From a virus: a DNA stretch of 36,143 nt. Position 1 is the first letter of the stretch; each line of letters starts with the position of its first letter. The notes under the pieces were generated by a model that worked only from the letters and a program-made list of their open reading frames with translations, did not search any database and was not told the origin of the DNA. Positions 1-7,649 of the stretch are shown here, one piece after another. Made by a program: the position numbers and the translations under genes. The stretch lies in IMG/VR virus record IMGVR_UViG_3300010885_012574, positions 1 to 36,143 of that record; one strand, written 5' to 3'.

Positions 1-1
1 G

Positions 2-91
2 GATATATGTGTTGTAGTCATTGTTATTATTATTTTCCTTGGTTATAACATTATAACAGTTATAATTCAAATGTCAACGATAATGTTATAA
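2..91 (+). CDS. Possible 3' end of an upstream gene (hydrophobic C-terminus)
   Basis: The second forward frame is open from the window edge to a TAA at 89-91 and would give a 29-residue C-terminus. It is very hydrophobic (DICVVVIVIIIFLGYNIITV, then a short polar end), as in a membrane segment. AT-rich non-coding DNA often gives Ile/Val-rich translations by chance, and a 12-bp inverted repeat lies inside the same stretch. This is therefore only a possibility; no start or upstream sequence is available to test it. Confidence 0.22.
   Translation, partial: DICVVVIVIIIFLGYNIITVIIQMSTIML
43..91. repeat. Perfect 12-bp inverted repeat upstream of the tail genes
   Basis: TTATAACATTAT at 43-54 is exactly complemented by ATAATGTTATAA at 80-91, with 25 bp between. 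The left arm is followed by further TTATAA-like units (51-66), so the region is a small cluster of TTATAAC words. It lies 49 bp before the first clear start codon. It could be an operator, a weak hairpin or a transcription signal. The stem is only A/T-rich and is not followed by a run of T, so it is not a typical terminator. Confidence 0.55.
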
Positions 92-109
92 GAGCACTTT
101 ATTTATTGG

Positions 110-117
110 TTAAATAC
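110..117 (+). promoter_or_regulatory. Possible weak late-promoter-like box
   Basis: GTTAAATAC-type sequence 23 bp before the ATG at 140. It matches 6 of 8 positions of the T4 late promoter box TATAAATA. Listed because better copies of the same box stand before two other gene starts in this window (7628 and 27923). On its own the match is weak. Confidence 0.2.
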
Positions 118-139
118 ACTATATAAGGAATTATAAATT

Positions 140-985
140 ATGCCAGTATTGAGCCCTACGGGATTTCCAACTTCTCCTATTATACCTAATTCGTTAGCTG
201 GTACTGCGGCTGATTTTACGGCAAAAATATCACCAATGACTAGCGGTGCTATACAAGCCGCAATTGGGACACGTATTGTACCAGGAGTTGGTGCAGGTGC
301 CATGCCATCTATTCCATCTGGAGCAAGTCTTGATCAGGTAACCATAACTGGACAGTTTGGCAATCAAGATATTCTCAAACATACTACAGAACAAAGAGTC
401 AGGATAAAAGTACCACCTAAGTATTTGGTACAATATACATCAGGTAGTGACGCCGGTGAGTTATCCGACGAAACAGGGTTTGGCGGCATAATATTTCCCT
501 ACACTCCGACAATTTCTTATGAAAATAAAGCAGATTGGACTGAAATAAAACCATTACACTCAAATTTTAATATACCATTCTATCAACGTAGCAGTGTTGG
601 AACAATTAATATCAGTGGAAAGTTTACAGTGGAAAATAGTAGAGATGCACAAGTTTATCTGGCCACAGTACATTTATTAAGAGCATTAACAAAGATGCGG
701 TTTGGTGGTGCATCGAACGGAGATGCAGATAGCGGAGCACCACCACCTATATGTCGATTATATGCATTTGGGCCTTTTATGTTAAAAAATGTGCCAGTGG
801 CTATTACTAGTATTCGTGTTGAATTACCCAATGATTGCGATTATTTTAGTTTAAATGGTGTAACTTCTGTTCCTACTATATCTACATTGGCTGTAACATG
901 CTTACCTGTGTACAGTAGAAAAGAAATGCAAGACTTCTCTGTAACCAAGTATCTAAATAGAAACTATAATGAAGGATATATTTAA
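140..985 (+). CDS. Putative tail-tube cap / baseplate-tube junction protein (gp48/gp54-like)
   Basis: This is probably one of the proteins that join the baseplate hub to the tail tube and start tube polymerisation, as gp48 and gp54 do in T4. The protein has 281 residues (T4 gp48 has 364 and gp54 has 320). The second half reads like a tube-type beta fold: a segment with NISGKFTVENSRDAQVYLAT, then TKMRFGG, a PPPICRLYAFGPFMLKNVPV stretch, DCDYFSL, and a closing TCLPVYSRKEMQDFS. That order of 'PP - gene-specific strand - NVPV - D-DY - L-P-Y-R' is how I remember the gp48/gp54 and tube families. The N-terminal 60 residues are Pro/Gly/Ala-rich and look extended. An AAGGA ribosome site lies 9 bp before the ATG. 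The stop overlaps the next start by one base (TAATG). Position directly before gp53, the hub and gp5 supports the role. Which of gp48 or gp54 it matches best is not settled. Confidence 0.6.
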   Translation: MPVLSPTGFPTSPIIPNSLAGTAADFTAKISPMTSGAIQAAIGTRIVPGVGAGAMPSIPSGASLDQVTITGQFGNQDILKHTTEQRVRIKVPPKYLVQYTSGSDAGELSDETGFGGIIFPYTPTISYENKADWTEIKPLHSNFNIPFYQRSSVGTINISGKFTVENSRDAQVYLATVHLLRALTKMRFGGASNGDADSGAPPPICRLYAFGPFMLKNVPVAITSIRVELPNDCDYFSLNGVTSVPTISTLAVTCLPVYSRKEMQDFSVTKYLNRNYNEGYI

Positions 986-1278
986 TGTACAGCAAAACTA
1001 GTCCTTACTATACCACTGAGTTAGTAAATGGATATCTTGATATTATGTCATTTCGAGATATACCATATCAAGCAGACGATATATTGTTTGAAGTAACAAA
1101 TACCTATGAAAATAGACCAGATTTGTTGGCCTATGACTTGTATAAAGATTCTTCTCTTTGGTGGGTATTTGCCATGCGTAATAAGTCAACCATTAAAGAT
1201 CCTGTATACGATCTTGTAGCTGGTGCAAAAATATACCTACCTAAATTATCCACACTTAATTCTGTATTAGGAATTTAA
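985..1278 (+). CDS. 53: Baseplate wedge protein, gp53-like (LysM-like fold)
   Basis: A short wedge component. In T4, gp53 clamps the gp6-gp7-gp25 wedges together around the hub. The 97-residue protein carries the family signature: PDLLAYDLYKDSSLWWVFA (residues about 45-65), then N-x-IKDPVYDLVAGAKIYLP near the end, typical of the LysM-like part of gp53. T4 gp53 is about twice as long (196 residues), so this looks like a minimal version holding mainly the conserved core. The start overlaps the upstream stop (TAATG), with AAGGA 9 bp upstream, suggesting translational coupling. The next gene follows after 3 bp. The family call is fairly firm; the symbol is by analogy with T4. Confidence 0.75.
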   Translation: MYSKTSPYYTTELVNGYLDIMSFRDIPYQADDILFEVTNTYENRPDLLAYDLYKDSSLWWVFAMRNKSTIKDPVYDLVAGAKIYLPKLSTLNSVLGI

Positions 1279-1281
1279 TAT

Positions 1282-4200
1282 ATGGCATATGATGCAAATG
1301 GGAATTATACAGGAGATTATGAAGGGTCTGATGATACTCAACGTAAAACAGATAAATCTGATGCTAAGAAAGATGAAGCAAATCAGATAGTAGACTTATC
1401 TGGCGAAAGTAATGTTTTTAACAAGTATAGAACTATCACTTATAATTTTACTTTAGCAGCCCTTGAAAAACGACATTTAGACCATCCTGAATCATATAGG
1501 AAAGATGATGCTGACTTAAAATTAATTATATTAAAGTCAGGTGGTAAAGGGGCATCAATGATGGAAAGAACTCTATCCACTAATGATCCTAACTTCAACA
1601 AATTGGCACAGGATCAAGTTGGAAAAGGAAGTCAAAGCGCTCGGCGAAACCCAGGCCCTCAAGCCCATAGTGCTAATTATTATGCTGAAAAATATATGGA
1701 GGATTTTAATAATAAAAGTCCTGGCAGATTTGACATGTTTATGGAAAATGTTGAAATTGAAAGTTTAATAGCACCTAGCCAAAAAACCAACACCACCACT
1801 GCTACAAAAATTAAATTTGATGTCATTGAGCCATATAGTATTAATGGATTCATTGAAGCGTTACATACCTCTGCTGTTGCTGCTGGATTTCCTAGTTACC
1901 AAAATGCTACCTTCTTGCTCAAATTAGAATTTTGGGGATATCCCGACGATGAAGAGTTTCCAGAACCTGTAAAGATTCCAAATAGCACTAGATATTATCC
2001 AATGTCTATTACCGAAGCTAATATTGAAATTACTGAAAAAGGTACATTATATAGATGTAATGCAGTTCCTTACAATGAACGATCATTTGGTCATCCTAAT
2101 ATGATCAAGAAACCTATAAAGATGCAAGGAAAAACAGTCGGCGAAATTTTAAGAAATTTATTTAAAGCCATTGACACTACTTCTAAAGAAATTCAAGAGA
2201 TAGAAAATAAAGAGGCAGGTGTTAACTCCAAGGAATGGGATAAGTATGAAATTAAATTTCCTACTTGGTCTGATACAGAAGGTTGGCTCAATGACAAAGA
2301 AAATAAGATAGCTGCTAGTGAAATGGGAAATGTTCTTACAGGACCATTGCTAGTAGGGATGAATAAACCTCAGGATACCTCGCAGGCAAACGGTTATAGT
2401 GCTAACGATGCAAAAAAACCTAAAGAAGGTGAGCAACCACCGTCTGTTAAGTTTAAACCCAATGAATCTGTTGTACAAATTGACCAAGATACAAATATCA
2501 GTGAGCTTATAACTGAAATTGTTAGAGATAGTGAATATGCTAAAGATTTATTAAAAGGACTTACTGAAAACAAACCTGGAATACCTGATCAATATGGATT
2601 CGTGGAGTATTGGTTAATCAGAGTTGAAACTACAAATTCTGACGAAATTAATGAGTTAGGACAAAAACCTTTTCAGAAATTTACGTACTTAGTGTCTCCA
2701 TATAAGGTTCATTATACTCGAATACCAGGGTTTGGTAGAGAACGTATTAATGAGAAAGATCTAAGAAAAGTAAGTAACCGTGAATACAATTGGATCTATA
2801 CAGGAAAGAATATAGATGTTTTAAATTTTAAACTTAATTTTAATAATTTATTCTTTGAAGCAGTTCCTATCAATATGGGAAATAAACCAACTTCTGGAAA
2901 GTCTGATGCAGCCGCTCCTGCTAATACTACCAATGCTAAATTAAATGCTAAACCCGCTGAAGTTAGTCAAGGCAACAGGGCACAAGGACAAGTTCCTGAT
3001 CCTGCTGTTAAAATATTATCTGCAAAACTACAAGCATACGGAGGTAATGCAGCACAACCTCAAGAAGATCCTTATCAGTTACTAGCCAGAACAATGCACA
3101 ATGCTGTAATTAATTCTAAGGCTAGTATGTTAACCGGTGACATTGAAATTTTAGGTGATCCTTTTTATCTTGCAGGTGCAGGTGCAGGCAATTGGAATCC
3201 TAAACCTGCTAAACGAGGACAAACACAAACAGGTGAAATAAATCACAATTATGGTGCTGCTCTTATTACCATTAATTTTAGAAATCCTGAAGATATTAAT
3301 AGTTTCGAAGACGGAGGCATGATGAGGTTTGATAGTAATCGTGTTCCGTTTAGCGGAGTCTATCAGGTAACTACAGTTATTAGTACATTTAAAGATGGCA
3401 TATTTAAACAGAAATTAGATATTATAAGAATGCCTGGACAAGTATTAGATTCTGATCTCCGCAGCAGTGATCCTGCTGATAGAATGTCAACTGAACCTAA
3501 ACCAGGCTCACAGGTAGTTCCTGATGAAACTAGATCAATGAGTCCAGAAGCCAGAGCAGATTCAAGATCAGTGGAAACTGTACTTGGCAGAGGCTTACCT
3601 GATTTAACTACAAATTTTGCTGCCGCTGTAGGTGGGCTAGGTGGTAGTCCATTATCACAACTAACATCTGCGTCACCTCTAAGTAAACTTCCTGCTGCTG
3701 GTGTAGATTTATTGAAGCAGACTCCTGGATTAACTGTGCCTTCGTTAAATGTATCGTCAGTAGTTGGAAATGCCTTGCCTACTGATCTAACATCTAATAT
3801 AAGATTGAATACTTCAGGGCTTGCATCATTGCAGAGTGCGGCATTGAGTGTGTTAGGTGCAGCAGCATCGGTATCAGCTGCTGCAAATATAGTAAAAGGC
3901 ACATTCTCGCAGCAAGGGTTAACTGGGCTCATTGGAGGAACATTAGCAGCTTCCGCAATTAGTGCTGCAAAAAATATATCTAATCAAGGGTCGGGCATAG
4001 GACAAGGTGCAAGTGTTTTAATAAATCCTAGTTCGGCTATACCAGCAATTCCTACAGCAAATGATATTAAACAAGGTTTGAATATTAATTCAAGTGTATT
4101 GTCTGGCGATAATATATCTAAAACTATTTCAGGAGTAGCAACAGGTATACCTAATGCGTTGAAAACTATGGGTAGCGATGTTGGCAATCTTATTAGCGGA

Positions 4201-4857
4201 GTAGGAAATAAAATCAATGCATTAACATCGTTGCCCACTGATCCACAGGGCATTGCTGCTAAAGTAGGGTTAGATCCAAGTAAATTATCAGGATTAGGCG
4301 GAGCATTACAAAGCAAACTGCCAACACAAGTAACTGATCTTCTTAATAAGATACCAGGTAATGTAAATCTAACACAGGCAAAAGCTCAAGGATTGGTGTT
4401 GGATTATATACCTATAGCTAAAATAGCCAACATACCTGCAACACCAAATTTTTCTAAAGCACCTATTGCACAACCTGATCCTGCATATCTTAAACAAGTT
4501 GTTGCGCAGGGTGGGCCAACCGCATTGCAAAATTTATTTGGTGTTACTAGTATGAGTAAGTTATCTACTAATTTAGTACCCGGTGATTTAATTGCTTCTG
4601 CTGAACAAGCTGTATCTAACTCACGTCTTAACCCACTTGGTAACTTAACAGGAATAACTAATCTTGTAGATATAAATGCTGCTAAAGACAAATTAGGTAG
4701 TTTCCAAAATCAATTATCTGGATTAACAGGACAAGTTAAGATACCCGACTTAGGTTCAGCAGGATCAGCGGTTACTAAATTTGCAGCAGGGTCATTAGGA
4801 TCAAGCCCATTAACTAATTTAGTTAATGGTTTAAACAAAAACACAGGAAGCACATAG
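1282..4857 (+). CDS. Baseplate hub protein (gp27-position) with long low-complexity C-terminal tail
   Basis: 1191 residues, sitting directly before the gp5-like spike where a hub protein is expected. Residues about 45-760 look folded. They include SPGRFDMFMENVEIESLIAP, KFDVIEPYSINGFIEALHTS, NATFLLKLEFWGYPDDEEF, then VSPYKVHYTRIPGFGRERIN and YTGKNIDVLNFKLNFNNLFF, followed by a segment ending in FRNPEDINSFEDGGMMRFDS. This pattern of paired beta domains recalls hub proteins of large T4-like phages, but I could not tie it to T4 gp27 by residues alone. Residues about 760-1191 are quite different: rich in Ala, Ser, Gly, Leu and Asn with recurring 'GSPL-L-SASPL-KLP' and 'LP-V-LL-KIPG' type phrases, no Cys, and little predicted core. 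An AGGA site precedes the ATG, and the stop is one base before the next start. Hub is the best reading; a role for the tail in needle or tube-lumen packing is inference. Confidence 0.6.
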   Translation: MAYDANGNYTGDYEGSDDTQRKTDKSDAKKDEANQIVDLSGESNVFNKYRTITYNFTLAALEKRHLDHPESYRKDDADLKLIILKSGGKGASMMERTLSTNDPNFNKLAQDQVGKGSQSARRNPGPQAHSANYYAEKYMEDFNNKSPGRFDMFMENVEIESLIAPSQKTNTTTATKIKFDVIEPYSINGFIEALHTSAVAAGFPSYQNATFLLKLEFWGYPDDEEFPEPVKIPNSTRYYPMSITEANIEITEKGTLYRCNAVPYNERSFGHPNMIKKPIKMQGKTVGEILRNLFKAIDTTSKEIQEIENKEAGVNSKEWDKYEIKFPTWSDTEGWLNDKENKIAASEMGNVLTGPLLVGMNKPQDTSQANGYSANDAKKPKEGEQPPSVKFKPNESVVQIDQDTNISELITEIVRDSEYAKDLLKGLTENKPGIPDQYGFVEYWLIRVETTNSDEINELGQKPFQKFTYLVSPYKVHYTRIPGFGRERINEKDLRKVSNREYNWIYTGKNIDVLNFKLNFNNLFFEAVPINMGNKPTSGKSDAAAPANTTNAKLNAKPAEVSQGNRAQGQVPDPAVKILSAKLQAYGGNAAQPQEDPYQLLARTMHNAVINSKASMLTGDIEILGDPFYLAGAGAGNWNPKPAKRGQTQTGEINHNYGAALITINFRNPEDINSFEDGGMMRFDSNRVPFSGVYQVTTVISTFKDGIFKQKLDIIRMPGQVLDSDLRSSDPADRMSTEPKPGSQVVPDETRSMSPEARADSRSVETVLGRGLPDLTTNFAAAVGGLGGSPLSQLTSASPLSKLPAAGVDLLKQTPGLTVPSLNVSSVVGNALPTDLTSNIRLNTSGLASLQSAALSVLGAAASVSAAANIVKGTFSQQGLTGLIGGTLAASAISAAKNISNQGSGIGQGASVLINPSSAIPAIPTANDIKQGLNINSSVLSGDNISKTISGVATGIPNALKTMGSDVGNLISGVGNKINALTSLPTDPQGIAAKVGLDPSKLSGLGGALQSKLPTQVTDLLNKIPGNVNLTQAKAQGLVLDYIPIAKIANIPATPNFSKAPIAQPDPAYLKQVVAQGGPTALQNLFGVTSMSKLSTNLVPGDLIASAEQAVSNSRLNPLGNLTGITNLVDINAAKDKLGSFQNQLSGLTGQVKIPDLGSAGSAVTKFAAGSLGSSPLTNLVNGLNKNTGST

Positions 4858-4858
4858 C

Positions 4859-7153
4859 ATGGCAGAAGAAACAAGAGTGCATAGCGGCGGCCCAAGTTCA
4901 CAACAATCAACTCCGGGTCCGTTTCTAGCAGAAGTAACAAATCACCTTGACGGAACTTATATGGGTATGTTAGAAGTTGCGTTACTAGGAGGCATGCCAA
5001 ATAATCCTAAGATACAGGAAGAAACTCATGTTGTTAGATATCTAAGTCCGTTTTCTGGATTTACATCTAGCAGATATGAAGGGACCAATAGCAGTGACTT
5101 CAACGATGTACAAAAAAGTTATGGATTTTGGATGGTTCCTCCCGACGTCGGAAGTAAAGTTATGGTTATCTTTATCGATGGTGATCGCAATCAAGGATAT
5201 TGGATTGGATGTGTATCCGATATGTTTCAGAATCATATGATTCCGGGTATTGCTGCCAGCAAGCAAGTAAAAATGACTGATGAGCAACGTAGAAAATATG
5301 GAACAGATAATCTACCAGTTGCTGAATTTCATAAAAAATCTCAAAATTTACAGAACCCTGTTCCTCAAAAATTTGCTAAACCAATACATCCATTTGCTGA
5401 TAGACTAATGCAGCAAGGACTGTTATTGGATACCATCCGCGGGGTTACATCTAGTAGTGCCAGAAGAGAAGTTCCAAGTAGTGTGTTTGGTATATCTACT
5501 CCTGGACCGTTAGATGATAGTCCTGGTGCAAAACGAGGTAAGATTGGGTATGAAGGCGGAACCCGTGCACCGGTAAGCAGACTAGGTGGTACAACATTTG
5601 TCATGGACGACGGTGATATAAATGGTCAAAATGAACTAGTTAGAATTCGTACAAGGACTGGCCATCAGATATTAATGCATAACAGTCAAGATTTAATCTA
5701 TATAGGCAATAGCAAAGGAACTACATGGATTGAATTAACATCTAATGGCAAGATTGATATATATGCCCAAGATTCTGTAAGCATACATTCTGAAAATGAT
5801 TTTAATTTCCGTGCTGATAGAGATATTAATATCGAAGCAGGTCGTAATATTAATGTCAAAGCTGGCAAGAACATGGAGACAAATATCACTGGATATAATT
5901 ATCTTACAGTAGATGGCGATCAAAAGATAGCAATCAGAGGAAGTCATGATGAAACTATCGGTGACGAAGTTAAAATAACAGCAGGAAATAATTATAGTCT
6001 GAGCTCTGCCAAAGATATTAAACAAGCAGCAGAAGGCTCAATAAATTTCTCATCAGAAGGAAATCTTAACTTAGGCACAGCAGCACAATTAAACTTAGGT
6101 GCAAATGGTAATATTGTTGGATCAGGGGCCAATATACATTGGAATGGACCAGCAGCAGATGCACCTGCACAACCTGATGCTGCTACAATACCACCACTAT
6201 TACCTATTTTTAGTTTACCTAATAGAAGTGTAACTGCCGGCTGGGCCAATAGTATATTCTATAATACTAGTACTATTAAAACTATTATGCAACGTGTACC
6301 AACGCACGAACCATGGCCGCAACATGAAAATATTAATTCTCCGCAGTTTTCTCCAGCAGCTACAGATGTAACATTAGCTGATAGATCAGCATCGGGTATT
6401 CCTCCTAACCCTGCTGCTGCTCAACAAGAACCTGCCAATCCTCCAGAAGTTGTTCCAGGAACTTGTACACCTGAGTATTCTAAAGATATCAACGCTAGTT
6501 CGTCTCAGGCAGGTATTTCTGCTATTAAAGCAGCATGTGCCAAATATGGGTTAACAAGTCCATATGCTGTTGCAGCATTGCTAGGCATTGCAGGTGGTGA
6601 ATGTCGTTGGAAATTAGTTGAAGAAGGATTTAATTATCCAGCTGATAGATTATTACAAGTATTTCCAAGTGTATTCAAAGGAGATAAAGATCTTGCACAG
6701 AAATATGCTGGCAATCCTAATAATAGCCTACCTGAATTCTTATATGGTCATACAACTGCTAAAGGAAAAGGATTAGGAAACACTCAAGTTGGCGATGGCG
6801 GTAATTTTATAGGTCGTGGATATATTCAACTAACTGGTAGAAGCAACTATGCCAAGTACGGTGCTATGGTAGGTAAGGATCTATTAAACAATCCTAAATT
6901 ATTAAATGACCCAACTGTAGCTGCTGAAGTAAGTGTAAAATACATGCTTGATAGATGTAAAGCTGATCAAAATGATACTGGGTATGTTGAAAAAGCTATT
7001 CATGCAGTTGGATTTTGCGTTCCTGACATATATGCTAGAAAGAAAGGATATTATGAATGCTTCCTTGGTCAGTTAAAAGGGAGTACTCTAAGTTCTGGTA
7101 ACGGTGGTATTGTTACTGACAGCAGCGGTAAGCCAATAAAAACTGGTTCTTAA
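4859..7153 (+). CDS. 5: Central spike protein, gp5-like, with C-terminal GH19 lysozyme/chitinase-like domain
   Basis: Spike at the centre of the baseplate: it punctures the envelope and cuts peptidoglycan on entry. Residues about 30-120 form a VgrG/gp5-type OB fold (SYGFWMVPPDVGSKVMVIFI, then DRNQGYWIGCVSD). Residues about 262-430 hold the repeating strands of a triple beta-helix (GHQILMHN, SNGKIDIYAQDSVSIHS, DINIEAGRNINVKAG). After a Pro/Ala-rich linker, residues about 540-740 match glycoside hydrolase 19: AGGECRW with probable catalytic Glu581, a second acidic pair at 588-589, LGNTQVGDGGNFIGRGYIQL, TGRSNYAKYG and LLNNPKLLNDPTVAAE. GH19 enzymes cut chitin or peptidoglycan beta-1,4 bonds; here peptidoglycan is the likely target. 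T4 gp5 differs: its lysozyme is of the T4 lysozyme type and sits between the OB fold and the helix. The start overlaps nothing but follows the hub stop by one base, with AGGA upstream. Confidence 0.85.
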   Translation: MAEETRVHSGGPSSQQSTPGPFLAEVTNHLDGTYMGMLEVALLGGMPNNPKIQEETHVVRYLSPFSGFTSSRYEGTNSSDFNDVQKSYGFWMVPPDVGSKVMVIFIDGDRNQGYWIGCVSDMFQNHMIPGIAASKQVKMTDEQRRKYGTDNLPVAEFHKKSQNLQNPVPQKFAKPIHPFADRLMQQGLLLDTIRGVTSSSARREVPSSVFGISTPGPLDDSPGAKRGKIGYEGGTRAPVSRLGGTTFVMDDGDINGQNELVRIRTRTGHQILMHNSQDLIYIGNSKGTTWIELTSNGKIDIYAQDSVSIHSENDFNFRADRDINIEAGRNINVKAGKNMETNITGYNYLTVDGDQKIAIRGSHDETIGDEVKITAGNNYSLSSAKDIKQAAEGSINFSSEGNLNLGTAAQLNLGANGNIVGSGANIHWNGPAADAPAQPDAATIPPLLPIFSLPNRSVTAGWANSIFYNTSTIKTIMQRVPTHEPWPQHENINSPQFSPAATDVTLADRSASGIPPNPAAAQQEPANPPEVVPGTCTPEYSKDINASSSQAGISAIKAACAKYGLTSPYAVAALLGIAGGECRWKLVEEGFNYPADRLLQVFPSVFKGDKDLAQKYAGNPNNSLPEFLYGHTTAKGKGLGNTQVGDGGNFIGRGYIQLTGRSNYAKYGAMVGKDLLNNPKLLNDPTVAAEVSVKYMLDRCKADQNDTGYVEKAIHAVGFCVPDIYARKKGYYECFLGQLKGSTLSSGNGGIVTDSSGKPIKTGS

Positions 7154-7169
7154 GGGTAATAAATATAAT

Positions 7170-7607
7170 ATGCCTTATAAGAATCTTGAAATAAACCCAG
7201 TTCAATATAGTGAACAACATACCGATAAGTTAAGTCAATACTATCGAGGATTTAGCACAGCTAATCCAACTAACCGGGGCTCTAAACTCTACGACTTTGA
7301 TTTAATTAAACAAGATATTTTAAATCAATTTAATACTCGTAAAGGCCAGCGAGTAATGAATCCTAAGTTTGGATCTATTATATGGGACTTATTAATGGAG
7401 CCATTAACCCCACTAGTCAGCGATTTACTCAAGCAAGATATTGCTACTATTTGTAATTCAGATCCTAGAGTTTATCCATTACAAATGAATGTAAATGAAT
7501 ACCCACAAGGATATTTAATTGAGATAACATTGGCAATGAAGAACACAAATCAAACTTCCAATCTACGATTAGCATTTGATCAGAAGCTTGGCATAGTTGT
7601 ACAATAA
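7170..7607 (+). CDS. 25: Baseplate wedge subunit gp25 (GPW/gp25 family)
   Basis: A small wedge core protein, related to the gp25 subunit that starts sheath assembly in T4 and to protein W of P2-like phages. 145 residues against 132 in T4. Typical features: YDFDLIKQDILNQFNTRKGQ, RVMNPKFGSIIWDLLMEPL (the family's R-x-M-P-FG-x-L-W core), a following helix with SDLLKQDIATI, and a C-terminal strand YLIEITLAMKNTNQTSNLRL. Sixteen bases separate it from the spike gene. No clear Shine-Dalgarno is seen; the leader instead holds AATAAATA (7158-7165), too close to the ATG to be a standard promoter. The next gene encodes gp6, its usual partner in the wedge. Confidence 0.88.
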   Translation: MPYKNLEINPVQYSEQHTDKLSQYYRGFSTANPTNRGSKLYDFDLIKQDILNQFNTRKGQRVMNPKFGSIIWDLLMEPLTPLVSDLLKQDIATICNSDPRVYPLQMNVNEYPQGYLIEITLAMKNTNQTSNLRLAFDQKLGIVVQ

Positions 7608-7627
7608 TACTCTCACTTAATTACTAC

Positions 7628-7635
7628 AATAAATA
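7628..7635 (+). promoter_or_regulatory. Putative T4-type late promoter before gp6
   Basis: AATAAATA, 7 of 8 positions of the T4 late box TATAAATA, followed by CGG. It lies in the 42-bp gap between gp25 and gp6 and ends 14 bp before the gp6 ATG. That gap is one of the few non-coding spots in the tail operon, and the gp6 start has no clear Shine-Dalgarno. If it is used, the leader would be only about 10 bases long. Confidence 0.35.
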
Positions 7636-7649
7636 CGGTATAAACTATT

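Noticed and set aside
3363-4691. Long open frames on the minus strand (189, 110 and 95 codons) opposite the hub gene
   Set aside because: They lie exactly antisense to the low-complexity tail of the hub gene, have odd Pro/Cys/Leu-rich translations and no ribosome sites. They follow from the biased codon use of the plus strand.
7158-7165. AATAAATA just before the gp25 start as a promoter
   Set aside because: It ends 4 bp before the ATG, so a normal start site would lie at or inside the codon. AT-rich chance match is more likely.
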